The notes under the pieces: model-generated | Seen by the model: the letters and a program-made list of their open reading frames with translations, nothing else | The model's database searches: none | Told to the model about the DNA's origin: nothing | Made by a program: the position numbers and the translations under genes | Part shown: positions 50,101-58,254 of the stretch, in pieces | How positions within the stretch are numbered: the first letter of the stretch is position 1 | Layout: each line of letters starts with the position of its first letter | Virus record (IMG/VR): IMGVR_UViG_3300043399_000297 | Span: 124,001-188,000 of that record | Strand: one strand, 5' to 3' | DNA from: a virus | DNA length: 64,000 nucleotides

Positions 50101-51498
50101 GGCGGCGGATCAATATCAAATGGATTATCAAATGTAACCATTGCTACCTCCGGCGGTAACGTTACTACATCAGTCGGCGGCGTTGCAAATATAATTGTTG
50201 CTACAACGACAGGGGTTAATGTCTCTGGAACATTGAACGCAACTGGAAATGCTAACTTCGGTAATGTGGGTGCTACAATAGGATCATTCACTAATGTAAG
50301 TGGAAACGGTTCTACTTTATCTTCTATTACCGGCGGAAATGTCACTGGACAGGTAGGAAACGCATTAGTTGCAGGAACCGTTTATGCTGCTTCTCAGGGC
50401 AATATAACCTCAGTCGGCACATTAACTTCACTCGGTGTGAGTGGAAATATCACTGCTCCTAATATTACTGCAAACACAGGAATCTTTGCAGGTAATGGCT
50501 CCGGTCTTACAAGTATTACAGGTGGTAATGTAATTGGTGCAGTTGCCAACGCCACTTACGCCACGAGTGCAGGCTTAGCAACTAGTGCAACAACGGCCGG
50601 AACTGTAACAACTGCTTCTCAGGGCAATATAACCTCAGTCGGCACATTAACTTCACTTGGCGTGAGTGGCAATATCACTGCTCCTAATATTACTGCTAAT
50701 ACCGGCATCTTTGCAGGTAATGGCTCCGGACTTACAAGTATTACAGGTGGTAATGTAACAGGTTGGGTAGCAAATGCTAACGTGGCAAACTACACAGTTG
50801 CTGCTGCCACATCTACTGGTACATATTATCTCTCACTTTCATCTGCTACATCAGGTAACATTGCCTTAGCAGCTAATACTAATATTAACGTAGCGGTTGC
50901 AACCGGTGCTCTTAATGCTGCTTTACTAGGCGGTGTTCTTACTACAGCATCACAGCCAAACATCACTAGTGTTGGTACGTTAACAAGTCTCTCAGTAACT
51001 GGTAATATAACTACTGGTAATTTAATTGGTACATTAACAAACGGAAATAGTAATATATCTATACCTTCTGCTAATGGAAATATTAATATTAGTTCTGGTG
51101 GTAATGCTAATATATTAATTGTAACTGGCACGAGTGTAAATGTAACAGGAACATTGAATGCTACCGGTGCAATAATTTCCGGAACTGCCAATGTTACGAG
51201 TAACGCAAATATTACACCCACTACTTCAGTCAATCAATATAATGTGACTGCGTTAGCTGTGGCAGCAAATATCCTTGCACCAACTGGTACTGCGTTCGAT
51301 GGACAAAAACTATTAATACGACTTAAAGACAATGGGGTGGGTAGAGCATTGACTTGGACTACAACATCAGGTGGTTATAGAGTCATAGGAACAACATTGC
51401 CAACTACAACCACAGCTTCTAAAACTACATATGTAGGATGTGTGTATAATTCCGCAGATACTTTCTGGGATGTAGTAGCTGTGACAACACAGGCTTAA
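44128..51498 (+). CDS. Giant repetitive tail fibre protein, 2456 aa
   Basis: The N-terminus (DFGSFPNDPGADAIRTAFQKVQENFSELF) is an attachment-type module similar to that of the protein at 56180. About 2200 residues of Asn/Gly/Thr/Ala beta repeats follow, with units such as ATGNANVGNLG, GTGTAPFVVTSTTQVANLSV-like blocks and ITANTGIFAGNGSGLTNL, and a classic fibre unit LNADLLDGYDTATANTANTV. A short collagen-like GPQGLPGASGG occurs near 2000. The last 100 residues form a distinct beta tip. It is probably the long tail fibre; the glycine-rich adhesin follows directly. Confidence 0.8.
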   Translation: MSQRNIDFGSFPNDPGADAIRTAFQKVQENFSELFAGQEQQAVLSVNKTPGAGITVNAPTGNVVVSAKIACVQIQTSTLGLGTGAGPNTANVAIITQGTTPFIIDIPETVNNVANINLSNTLVTNNVVANANISANNISVTSNISSGNISATNLALSANANVSNVNAANGTFTANVSAVNYSGTTLATTGNITTSAGFLVAPNASISGNITSGNANLGNLAKANYFQGDGSLLTNVTSAANSQIVLGTSNVKIPTSGGNVNTSVGGVANVLVVTTTGANITGTLNATGNSNVGNLGTSGLITATGNITGGNLIGTLANGNSNVSIPAAAGNVNISVNGTANVLVTTSTGINVAGTLNATGNSNVGNLGTSGLITATGNVTGGNINTSAKVVASTLTSNVATGTAPLTVTSTTRVANLNVAYANVSDFGAVTAQTTGTYYPVFVSGSSSANYALGANSVFSANLANGALIATTFVGALSGAATSATTAGTVTTAAQPNITSVGNLTSLIVIGNITGGNLIGPHANGTSNVNIPTASGNVNVSVGATPNVLVITSTGINVAGTLNATGNANVGNIGATNANVTAITATGNANVGNIGATNANVTAITATGNANVGNIGATNANITAITVSANANVGNLGTTGLITATGNITGGNLLGTHANGTSNVNIPTANSNINLSVNGSANVLVVTSTGVNVAGTFNSSGNANVGNLGTTGLITATGNITATGNVSGGNLLTSAAVIASTLTSNVATGTAPLTVTSTTRVSNLNVNYANVSDFNVVTAQSTGTYYPTFINGSSTANYALAANSAFSANLANGALTATTFVGSLSGAATSATTAGTVTNAAQGNITSVGTLTSLNVSGNITAPNITANTGIFAGNGSGLTNLTGANVTGTVTSATNAAAVLQNTSSATTVYPTFSTSSANGNSSAVINTGITANLANASITATTFVGALSGAATTAGTVTTASQPNITSVGNLSSLTVTSNITSGNANLGNLAKANYFQGDGGLLSNISVAAGSYILNGTSNVTVDASGNVRTSVAGNANIFIVTGAGANVNGTFTVTGNANVGNLNGANTIAGNYLTGTLTTASQPNITSVGNLTSLTMAGIANLGPNGNVIITGGTNGAFLKTNGSGSLSWDTATLVPAQGLNTQVIFNDGGSTYAGNANLTFNKTTGNLSVGGGLTVTGTSTFGNVYANSGTIGASLLTGTLTTAAQPNITSIGALSSLIVNGNINASSLTLSNYANAKFLTATAGTLTASTPAISVTQTWNNASVAFTAITANITDTASAAGSELIDLQVAGVTEFAVDKSGNGTFAGTLTVTGNANVGNLGTAGLITASGNITGGNLNTSGNVTASRLISNVATGTAPFVVTSTTQVANLSVATAGSATTAGSATTAGTVTTNAQPNITSVGTLTSLGVSGNITAANITANTGIFAGNGFGLTNLTGANVTGTVSSATNAAALLQNTSAATTVYPTFSTSSANGNSSAVINTGITANLANASITATTFVGALSGAATTAGTVTTAAQGNITSVGTLTSLNVSGNITAPNITANTGIFAGNGFGLTNIAGGNVTGQVGNALVAGTVYTAAQPNITSVGTLSSLSVTGNTTSGNLIGTLANGNSNIAITSNANITFYVAGNATARAVFTTTGANINGTANITGNANVGNLGAAQVFATANITAPQIISNIATGTAPFVVTSTTQVANLSVATAASATTAGTVTTNNQPNITGVGTLTNLSVAGNITAGNANVTGQLISTLATGNAPILVSSTTKVANLNADLLDGYDTATANTANTVAIRDANGNVSANFFVGNGSQLTGIITSVSNVTNGTSNLNIATSGGNVTVSVAGNANVVTVTGTGVNVSGTLNTTGNVSFTGANVSVGNVSNLKITGGTANALLQTDGTGNLSWTTPTTAYVYTQSVAATSWVITHNLGIQYVNVQLVDATGNSWTGRYNYPTITFNNTSALTVTFDSAQAGYAAVTSGGGSQGPQGLPGASGGGSISNGLSNVTIATSGGNVTTSVGGVANIIVATTTGVNVSGTLNATGNANFGNVGATIGSFTNVSGNGSTLSSITGGNVTGQVGNALVAGTVYAASQGNITSVGTLTSLGVSGNITAPNITANTGIFAGNGSGLTSITGGNVIGAVANATYATSAGLATSATTAGTVTTASQGNITSVGTLTSLGVSGNITAPNITANTGIFAGNGSGLTSITGGNVTGWVANANVANYTVAAATSTGTYYLSLSSATSGNIALAANTNINVAVATGALNAALLGGVLTTASQPNITSVGTLTSLSVTGNITTGNLIGTLTNGNSNISIPSANGNINISSGGNANILIVTGTSVNVTGTLNATGAIISGTANVTSNANITPTTSVNQYNVTALAVAANILAPTGTAFDGQKLLIRLKDNGVGRALTWTTTSGGYRVIGTTLPTTTTASKTTYVGCVYNSADTFWDVVAVTTQA
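45826..46014 (+). repeat. 63-bp tandem repeat (three units) in the giant fibre gene
   Basis: Units begin at 45826, 45889 and 45952 and encode the 21-aa unit NANVGNIGATNANVTAITATG. The first two units are nearly identical; the third diverges at its end. Confidence 0.85.
46846..47009 (+). repeat. 164-bp direct repeat, copy 1 (giant fibre gene)
   Basis: Identical by eye to 48520-48683 (offset 1674 bp). It encodes the fibre segment starting ATTVYPTFSTSSANGNSS. Confidence 0.85.
48520..48683 (+). repeat. 164-bp direct repeat, copy 2 (giant fibre gene)
   Basis: Identical by eye to 46846-47009. Recombination between copies would delete or duplicate about 1.7 kb in frame (558 codons). Confidence 0.85.
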
Positions 51499-51507
51499 GG
51501 ACAAAAG

Positions 51508-52491
51508 ATGGCAACTAAAACTGTTCTAGTCACTTCCGGTACTACTTGGACACTTCCTAGCGATCTTGACACGTCAGTCAACGTCACTGTCGTTTGTATT
51601 GGTGGTGGTGGTGGTGGCGCTAGAAGTGGCGGCAGTGCTGGGGGTGGTGGGGGCGGTGGGGGCGCTTGGTCAAAAGTATCGCTTTCTATGGCCGGCCTTG
51701 CTCCTGGAAGTTCATCAGTTTTTATTAATATTGGCAGTGCTGGTTCTGGTGGTATTTCTGGATCAGCTAGTGGTGGTAGTGGTGGCGATACTTGGCTGAA
51801 TAAAACAGCTAATATTGCTCCTACTACTTCTAGTGATGGCGCTTTAGCCAAAGGCGGCGGGGGCGGGTTTTCCGGCGGAAACGGTAATAGCGGTGGTTCA
51901 GCAGCAACTGGAGTTGGAGATACAAAAAATTCTGGTGGCGCCGGAGGCGCTGGTTTCTGGGGTGGCGGTGGTGGTGGCGCCGCCGGAAACGAAACTGGCA
52001 ATGGCGGAACTGGTGGTACTTCTGCAACTGGTGGTGTTCGAGGTGGCGGCGGAGGCGGCGGTACAGGAAGCGCAGGTACTACTACGTCTAGCGGCAATGG
52101 TGGTAATGGCGGATTAACATATCTAGGTGCAGCTGGAGGTACTGGTGGTTCATCTGGCACTCCTGCAGGGGGAGTAGGTTCAAATGGCGGCGGCGGTGGT
52201 GGCGGCTACTCTGTTACTAGTGGTACTGGAGGCAGCGGCGGCGCTGGAGGTAATGGTACTGAATATACCATCACCGCAGGAGGCACTGCAGGGTCAGGTG
52301 GTGGCGGCGGCGGCGGGGGTTATGGCACTACTGCTAATTATATAGGCGGGTCTGCTGGTAATTATGGCGGCGGCGGTGGCGGCGGCGGATATAGTACTGG
52401 TAATGGCGGAAATGGCGCGCAAGGTGCATTGATCATAACTTACACTGTTGCTGTACCTAGCACAGGCAATATGCTTATGATGTTCTTTTAA
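51508..52491 (+). CDS. Glycine-rich adhesin-like protein, 327 aa
   Basis: After a beta-rich N-terminal 35 residues (KTVLVTSGTTWTLPSDLD), the protein is built of long glycine tracts (GGGGGGARSGG, GGGGGGGYSV) separated by short Ser/Ala/Asn spacers. Such layouts form polyglycine-II sandwiches in the gp38-type tip adhesins of T-even relatives. Its place directly after the long fibre gene copies the gp37-gp38 order, so a receptor-binding tip is the best guess. It starts 9 bases after the fibre stop. Confidence 0.65.
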   Translation: MATKTVLVTSGTTWTLPSDLDTSVNVTVVCIGGGGGGARSGGSAGGGGGGGGAWSKVSLSMAGLAPGSSSVFINIGSAGSGGISGSASGGSGGDTWLNKTANIAPTTSSDGALAKGGGGGFSGGNGNSGGSAATGVGDTKNSGGAGGAGFWGGGGGGAAGNETGNGGTGGTSATGGVRGGGGGGGTGSAGTTTSSGNGGNGGLTYLGAAGGTGGSSGTPAGGVGSNGGGGGGGYSVTSGTGGSGGAGGNGTEYTITAGGTAGSGGGGGGGGYGTTANYIGGSAGNYGGGGGGGGYSTGNGGNGAQGALIITYTVAVPSTGNMLMMFF

Positions 52492-52497
52492 CTAAAC

Positions 52498-52506
52498 AAT
52501 AAATAC
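52498..52506 (+). promoter_or_regulatory. Late promoter element
   Basis: AATAAATAC; predicted start about 52511; TAGGAG precedes the ATG at 52528. Confidence 0.7.
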
Positions 52507-52527
52507 TTATATATAGGAGAATATAAA

Positions 52528-52701
52528 ATGGCAAAACCAAAATCAAGTGGCGGTTCTAACAAAGGAAATAAAGTATCTTTTTCAGATCAAGTAAAGGGAA
52601 AGACTACGATTGGTCTTAGTAGAAACAGTATTAAGTTTGGTACTATGAATAAAAACAAGCGTAGAAGCTATAAGGCATATCGAGGTCAAGGGAGGCCATA
52701 A
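52528..52701 (+). CDS. Small basic late protein, 57 aa
   Basis: A Lys/Arg/Ser-rich peptide (MAKPKSSGGSNKGNKVSFSD at the start, RRSYKAYRGQGRP at the end) with a late promoter, a good TAGGAG site and a TAATG overlap with the endolysin gene. The block KTTIGLSRNSIKFGTM in the middle looks conserved rather than random. Basic small late proteins may bind DNA or assemble into the virion; no assignment is possible. Confidence 0.6.
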   Translation: MAKPKSSGGSNKGNKVSFSDQVKGKTTIGLSRNSIKFGTMNKNKRRSYKAYRGQGRP

Positions 52702-53324
52702 TGACTCAAGTAACACTAGACTTGTTGAAACAATTATGTCCATCAACTAAAGCAGCGACTCTTGCAAAATATGTTGAGCCGTTGAACACAGTTGGTAGTC
52801 ACTATGATCTTTTTGCTAATCCAAAAAGAATGGCTGCGTTTCTTGCTCAAGTAGCACACGAGTCTGGTGGTTTCAACTTCACCAAAGAAGGATTGAATTA
52901 TTCTGCACAAGCACTAAACAGAACATTCAAGAAGTATTTTCCCACAGTTGCAAGTGCGCAACCATATGCTCGCAATCCGCAAAAGATTGCAAATAAAGTG
53001 TATGCGAATCGTATGGGCAATGGTCCAGAAAGTTCAGGCGACGGATATAAGTTCTGCGGTCGTGGATTAATTCAATTAACCGGCCGCAATAATTATACAC
53101 GCTTTGCAACTGCAATTGGTAAAACACTTGATGAAGCTATTCAATATCTTGAGACTCCTGAAGGTGCAGTAGCAAGTGCGGCTTGGTTCTGGGATGTGAA
53201 CAAGTTAAACATTTATGCTGACAAGGGTGACTTTGTTGGATTAACTCGTAGAATAAATGGCGGCACTAATGGTCTTGCTGATAGACAGCATCATTATGCA
53301 ATTGCGTTAAAGGCGTTAACCTAA
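52701..53324 (+). CDS. GH19 chitinase-like endolysin, 207 aa
   Basis: The family 19 glycoside hydrolase pattern is clear: AHESGGF with catalytic E54, the second acidic residue in TKEGLNYS, and the substrate-cleft block GRGLIQLTGRNNY. GH19 lysins cleave the glycan backbone of peptidoglycan. No signal peptide is visible, so a holin or a tail position would be needed for access. It lies in a late unit between fibre and structural genes, so it could be either a cytoplasmic endolysin or a tail lysozyme. Confidence 0.85.
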   Translation: MTQVTLDLLKQLCPSTKAATLAKYVEPLNTVGSHYDLFANPKRMAAFLAQVAHESGGFNFTKEGLNYSAQALNRTFKKYFPTVASAQPYARNPQKIANKVYANRMGNGPESSGDGYKFCGRGLIQLTGRNNYTRFATAIGKTLDEAIQYLETPEGAVASAAWFWDVNKLNIYADKGDFVGLTRRINGGTNGLADRQHHYAIALKALT

Positions 53325-53332
53325 GGATTATT

Positions 53333-56155
53333 ATGGCTCAACCAGTTTGGATTACTAGTGCAGGACAAATAGGTTCATTCCCTTCTGGATCTAAAATTAT
53401 ACCTGTGTTCCTCGAGGCTGAGCCGGTAGCGCCTGCAACTTCATTAACGTTTGCGATCATAAGTGGTAATTTACCAGATGGATTACAAATTACTGACAAC
53501 GGGATTATATATGGAATCAGCAATCCCGTTTTTGAAAACACAATAAGTACATTTGTAGTGCGAATTACCGATAATTTAGGAAATATTAACGATAGGACAT
53601 TTTCTATATTAATGTCTGGTATAGATGCCCCTGAATTCACTACCCCGGCTGGGAATATTCTTACTACGATTGATAGTATATGGACTGAATTGCAAATCGA
53701 ATATACTAATCCAATACCCAATACTGATATCTTAATTAGACTCATACAAGGTAAATTGCCTCCGGGGCTTGAAATTAATCAGTATGGGCTTATTAGGGGA
53801 TACCCAGAACCTCCTATCTATCTAACAAACGCCGGATTGATTAATACTTCTGCAACGGAAACTAAAGACAACACTATTATTTGTTATAATACATCTGGCT
53901 TTTTTGCAGGTAGACCAATTAACTTCACTGGAGACACGTTTGGTGGTATTGTAGCTAATTTCACGTATTATGTTAAATCAGTAATTAACAGTACAACATT
54001 CACTATTTCAACGTCAGTAGATGGTCCTACATTTGGATTAGAAAACGATACAGGATATATGAACATAACTTTACCTGATTATCAGGTAGGAACTCCAACT
54101 AAAAAAACTTATAGCTTTACTCTTAAACTACAAAGTGCATATGGTTCAAGTATACGTGCATATAGAATGGTTATTATAAATCAAAACTTACCAATTCCTG
54201 AGGGCGGACCCGGTAGGCCAATACATTCTCGCATACCTACAGCACTCAATACCAGACCATTAAGCTATAACATATATGAAAATGACATTAATTATAATTA
54301 TTATTCTTTTCCTCCTAACAGTAAGGGAACAACCTATCCGCCAAACACCCCTGCTTATATAGGAAAATATAGTAGCGATAATCTGTTTTCATTTAGGATA
54401 TTAGGATATGATTTTGACGAAGATGATGTTGAATATGTATTCACTGATTTACCAAATGGATTGACCGGCGATACTTCTTCAGGGTGGATTACCGGATATC
54501 CTATTATTGCAGATAATAGTATAGGAAAATTTGAGTTTAATGCGGCAGTAAGAAAAAGAGTTTATCCATCTGTTCAGTCTCCTTTCTATAGTTTTTCATT
54601 TTACTTAAGAGACAACGTAGGTGGTGATATAATTTGGCTTTCTAATAACAACCTAGGAACAATTTTTAACGATACTACTAGTGTTTTCAAAATACAAGCG
54701 GTTTGCGATCTTGATCTTCAATATACTATTGACTCGGGTTCGTTGCCACCTAATTTAGTTCTTCAAGAGAACGGTGAAATAACCGGCGTTGTGGCATTTC
54801 AGCCCACAACTGATTTATTGGAACAAGGAGATTCAACAACTTTTACTTTTACGGTAAAAGCGTATTCACCGAATTATCCAGTTGTCAATAGTACCAAAGA
54901 GTTTACAATTACAGTATTTCAGAAGTTTAGTCAACCGATGGATACATTATATATTAAATGCACTCCTAGTGTTGAAGACCGAGACTTATTAGCGTCATTG
55001 TTAAACAATACTGAGTTGATTCCGAATGAATTCATTTATAGACCGGACGATAGTAATTTTGGCAAGGCAAGTTCAATTATATATGAACACGCATATGGAA
55101 TAAATGCCAGTAATTTTGACGAATATGTTGCAGCAGTTACTAAAAATCACTATTGGAGAAACATAACTTTAGGTGAATTGAGAACAGCAATAGCGCGTGA
55201 TGAGAACACCGGCGAAATAATATATGAAGTGTTATACAGTGTAGTGTATGATAATCTAGTAAACTATAATAAAGATATTGAGTTTAATGTTTTCGATCAA
55301 ACATTGATTATTAATCCAAACGGTGTTAGTATTTCAAAGCAGATTGATTGGCCAAGACCTATCCCATTATATTTGGGTCAGTGGTATACTAGCGAGACTA
55401 ATTTATATACTAGCTATATAATGAATCCAAATGGGCAAGATTATTATACAAGTTTAACCCCGGGCTTTGCACAAACATTATATCCGAATAGTCTTCCTAA
55501 TATGCGTCAACAAGTTATTGATGAGTTGGGGCAGGAACAAAATACTTACGTATTGCCATTATGGATGACAAGTCAGCAACTAAATGGATCTAGCTTAGGA
55601 TTCACGCCGGCTTGGGTAATATGCTATACAAAACCAAGACGATCCTACACAACACAAGCTACACAAACTAAGAGTATCGATAATATCATTACAGTGGATA
55701 GCACTGAGGGCTTTATAGTAAACAAGCCATTAATATTTACTGGTAAAACATATGGTAACATTGTTAACAATCAAACTTATTATATTAAACAAATAGTTTC
55801 TGAAACTGAAATTATTATTAGCGAGACAATAGAGGGACAGGCATACACATTAGTTGATTCAACTGGTAGTATGGATGTAACATTCTTAGAAGTTGCGTAT
55901 AGTGAAATCATCAAAGAAAATATTGAAAATAATTGGACAACTCCTGCTGGAACGCCCTTCGTTCTAAATAAGATTAACTTCAAGATTGATAGATTCACAG
56001 TAGACAAAAGCACAAGCTATGATTATGATAATAATCTTAATCCTCCCGCCTGGATAGGCTTGCCTAGTGCTACTCCTGTACCCGATCCTAAGGATTCTAA
56101 GAACTTTTATGTTTGGTTCCCTAGGCAAACTATTTTATCCGATAAAACACAGTAA
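53333..56155 (+). CDS. Virion structural protein with Ig-like (He_PIG) repeats, 940 aa
   Basis: Several units follow the pattern S-G-x-L-P-x-G-L-x-I-x3-G-x-I-x-G (SGNLPDGLQITDNGIIYGI, QGKLPPGLEINQYGLIRGY, DLPNGLTGDTSSGWITGY, SGSLPPNLVLQENGEITGV), which marks bacterial Ig-like He_PIG domains. Two copies of the FTG-x5-GGI-x4-TYYVK-x-I module shared with other virion genes are present (about residues 180-245 and 780-850). It probably forms an extended tail or baseplate appendage. No enzymatic motif. Confidence 0.7.
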   Translation: MAQPVWITSAGQIGSFPSGSKIIPVFLEAEPVAPATSLTFAIISGNLPDGLQITDNGIIYGISNPVFENTISTFVVRITDNLGNINDRTFSILMSGIDAPEFTTPAGNILTTIDSIWTELQIEYTNPIPNTDILIRLIQGKLPPGLEINQYGLIRGYPEPPIYLTNAGLINTSATETKDNTIICYNTSGFFAGRPINFTGDTFGGIVANFTYYVKSVINSTTFTISTSVDGPTFGLENDTGYMNITLPDYQVGTPTKKTYSFTLKLQSAYGSSIRAYRMVIINQNLPIPEGGPGRPIHSRIPTALNTRPLSYNIYENDINYNYYSFPPNSKGTTYPPNTPAYIGKYSSDNLFSFRILGYDFDEDDVEYVFTDLPNGLTGDTSSGWITGYPIIADNSIGKFEFNAAVRKRVYPSVQSPFYSFSFYLRDNVGGDIIWLSNNNLGTIFNDTTSVFKIQAVCDLDLQYTIDSGSLPPNLVLQENGEITGVVAFQPTTDLLEQGDSTTFTFTVKAYSPNYPVVNSTKEFTITVFQKFSQPMDTLYIKCTPSVEDRDLLASLLNNTELIPNEFIYRPDDSNFGKASSIIYEHAYGINASNFDEYVAAVTKNHYWRNITLGELRTAIARDENTGEIIYEVLYSVVYDNLVNYNKDIEFNVFDQTLIINPNGVSISKQIDWPRPIPLYLGQWYTSETNLYTSYIMNPNGQDYYTSLTPGFAQTLYPNSLPNMRQQVIDELGQEQNTYVLPLWMTSQQLNGSSLGFTPAWVICYTKPRRSYTTQATQTKSIDNIITVDSTEGFIVNKPLIFTGKTYGNIVNNQTYYIKQIVSETEIIISETIEGQAYTLVDSTGSMDVTFLEVAYSEIIKENIENNWTTPAGTPFVLNKINFKIDRFTVDKSTSYDYDNNLNPPAWIGLPSATPVPDPKDSKNFYVWFPRQTILSDKTQ

Positions 56156-56181
56156 TAAATACATTATGGAATTATTAATAT
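56154..56181 (+). promoter_or_regulatory. Late promoter with leaderless five-codon leader peptide
   Basis: AATAAATAC spans the previous stop; +1 falls at about 56167, within one base of an ATG at 56166. That ATG opens a mini-frame of five codons (MELLI) whose stop overlaps the structural gene start at 56180 as ATGA. Confidence 0.5.
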
Positions 56182-57460
56182 GAGTCAGATTAACACTAAC
56201 GGCATCAACGTAAATTATCCAATACCCGGGAAAAACAATAGTTCTCAGGGGTTCCGTGATAACTTTACTCAAATAAAAACCAACTTGAATACTGCCAGTG
56301 CGGAAATCACTGACCTGCAAAACAAAGTTGTATTGAAAGCTGCACTAGATAATTCGACATTAAACAATGATATGGCTAATACATTGATTAGCAATTTATC
56401 GACTAGAGGATTTAGAGCTACTACATATAATTTAGGAAACGCTCTTTCAGGTACAGTGTTAGTCGATGTTAACAAAGCAGATGTGCATTATGGTACTGTC
56501 ACTCAGGATGTTTTGTTACAATTTGGCAGTTGGGCTCCTACTAACACAGAAAGTAATGTTGTTGTAAGACTTACTATAGCTAATACTGATGCTACTGTGT
56601 CGTTGCCCAGTCAATGTGTAAGTAGTAACAATAACTTTGGTGTAACTTTACTTGAGAATTATGCTAATGTTGCAAACACTGCAACATTGACTGCGCCCGC
56701 AAATACTCAAATACTTGAATACACATTCAGCACTATTGATTGTGGTAATACTATTACAGTATCACCTATTAATAGACCATTCCAATCAACACAGATAGTA
56801 AATAGAAATCCTCCCCCGACTGGGATTCCAGGCGACGTAACAGGTACTGTTAGTGTAGGGACCTCACAATCTCAACTATCAATTACAAATACTTATGCAA
56901 ATGATGAGATATTAACGTCAAGCACTAGCAGTATGTATATTGATATGCCCGTAACATTTACCGGCGAACTACTAGGCGGTATCACAGAAGATACTACTTA
57001 CTATATCAATAATATTGTAAATGGAAACACTTTTACTATCTCATCAACTGCGGGAGGCGGAAACGTAAATCTTTCTGCTGACAGTGGTAATATGTATTTA
57101 AACCCTGTCAGCTATATGTATGTATGCACTAACAATTTTTCAGCAAACATCGAAGAAAAAGATGTAATTAACACTTATTCAACCGGCAACATCATCAAAC
57201 TGAGCAGCACAGTTGATCTAACTGAAAACTCTCCGATCATCTTTACTGGAAATACTGATAGTGGAAATACTAATATTCTTGAGAATGAAGTTTATTATAT
57301 CAAGACTATTAGTTCACCCAACATTACTATAAGTCAAAGTCGCTTTAATGGTATTGCAGGAACTGAATACGCAGTTGGTAATAAAACAAATGTAGACGCT
57401 GTAGCAACTGTATACGTTGGTCCTGACATTTGGAAAAGAATACAACTGAATAACTGGTAA
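56180..57460 (+). CDS. Virion structural / fibre-type protein, 426 aa
   Basis: The N-terminus (INTNGINVNYPIPGKNNSSQ, then GFRDNFTQIKTNL and a short coiled coil) is the attachment module of a fibre-type family in T4-like aquatic phages, related to the N-terminus of the giant fibre. Two copies of the FTG-GGI-TYYI module follow (about 255-310 and 340-400). The C-terminus is short. It probably belongs to the same tail structure as the He_PIG protein upstream. Confidence 0.65.
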   Translation: MSQINTNGINVNYPIPGKNNSSQGFRDNFTQIKTNLNTASAEITDLQNKVVLKAALDNSTLNNDMANTLISNLSTRGFRATTYNLGNALSGTVLVDVNKADVHYGTVTQDVLLQFGSWAPTNTESNVVVRLTIANTDATVSLPSQCVSSNNNFGVTLLENYANVANTATLTAPANTQILEYTFSTIDCGNTITVSPINRPFQSTQIVNRNPPPTGIPGDVTGTVSVGTSQSQLSITNTYANDEILTSSTSSMYIDMPVTFTGELLGGITEDTTYYINNIVNGNTFTISSTAGGGNVNLSADSGNMYLNPVSYMYVCTNNFSANIEEKDVINTYSTGNIIKLSSTVDLTENSPIIFTGNTDSGNTNILENEVYYIKTISSPNITISQSRFNGIAGTEYAVGNKTNVDAVATVYVGPDIWKRIQLNNW

Positions 57461-57461
57461 T

Positions 57462-57704
57462 ATGGAACATCCATTCATTGATAAATCTACGCTTGCTGAC
57501 AAGTCACTAGAAGAATTGCAAGATACCATATCTGGATTAATGAACAAATTGACTTTTGCATATCGAACTGGTAATGGTCCATTAATTCATCAATTACAGA
57601 TGGTGATTGAAAGCTATAGAGGTCAATATTCTAAAAAGATGGATGAGATGTTCGCTAAGCAAAAACTAAACAATCAAATCAACATTCAGTCGGATAAATT
57701 ATGA
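57462..57704 (+). CDS. Conserved T4-like phage protein, 80 aa
   Basis: A helical hairpin protein starting MEHPFIDKSTLADKSLEELQ, with the block LTFAYRTGNGPLIHQLQMVIESYR. It is a conserved hypothetical in T4-like cyanophages as far as I recall. It starts 1 base after the structural gene and overlaps the next by 4 bases. Function unknown; perhaps an assembly chaperone. Confidence 0.65.
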   Translation: MEHPFIDKSTLADKSLEELQDTISGLMNKLTFAYRTGNGPLIHQLQMVIESYRGQYSKKMDEMFAKQKLNNQINIQSDKL

Positions 57705-58252
57705 ACACTAGGATTGAACGAGACTTCTATTTTCACGCTGCACTACACTTCAAAAAGGAGTTTTACGTTAATACCTATGACATTACGTTATCTATGCTCA
57801 TAGATACAGACAGTGCAAGAGAACAGCAAGTGGCTATGGACAGGATATTACATTATCTGAAATGTATATTCAGTGATTGTATCTTTGTTCACTGTTTAGA
57901 TACTGAATCTATCAACAAATACAAAATGGCGGGCATAAGAGTTTGTGAACTACCAGAAGAACCCTGGGACCAAGTTGTAGCAATGGTAGTTTTAAACAAG
58001 TTAAATGCTATAATGGAAAATAGAATACGTATTACTGATATGGTATTGGCTAGTGCGATGAGCGAGGGTGTTAGATATTCAATCGTCAGTGAAGAAGCAG
58101 AAAGTGTATTAGCTGGAAATAACTGGTGGAATAACGCAAGTATGTCAATTACAAATGAGAATGGTTATCCTGGAGAGAACGTAGTCAAGTTATTTCACGA
58201 AGACGATTGGATTAGTTTGGGGTTATCCTGGAAAGAAATGGGTAAAACTTAA
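57701..58252 (+). CDS. Conserved T4-like phage protein, 183 aa
   Basis: An alpha/beta protein (FYFHAALHFKKEFYVNTYDITLSMLID) with a predicted helical middle and a C-terminal tail. It is translationally coupled to the 80-aa protein and the pair seems to be kept together in related phages. No catalytic motif or metal site is visible. Late expression is likely from the upstream promoter. Confidence 0.6.
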   Translation: MNTRIERDFYFHAALHFKKEFYVNTYDITLSMLIDTDSAREQQVAMDRILHYLKCIFSDCIFVHCLDTESINKYKMAGIRVCELPEEPWDQVVAMVVLNKLNAIMENRIRITDMVLASAMSEGVRYSIVSEEAESVLAGNNWWNNASMSITNENGYPGENVVKLFHEDDWISLGLSWKEMGKT

Positions 58253-58254
58253 TA

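Noticed and set aside
44415-51233. Many minus-strand open frames of 60-184 codons under the giant fibre
   Set aside because: They are repetitive V/P/L-rich shadows of the fibre repeats, lack binding sites and repeat the same sequence at each repeat unit.
51495-52160. Long minus-strand open frame rich in proline
   Set aside because: It is the mirror of glycine codons in the adhesin gene on the plus strand. It has no promoter or binding site and its composition follows from the GGN repeats.
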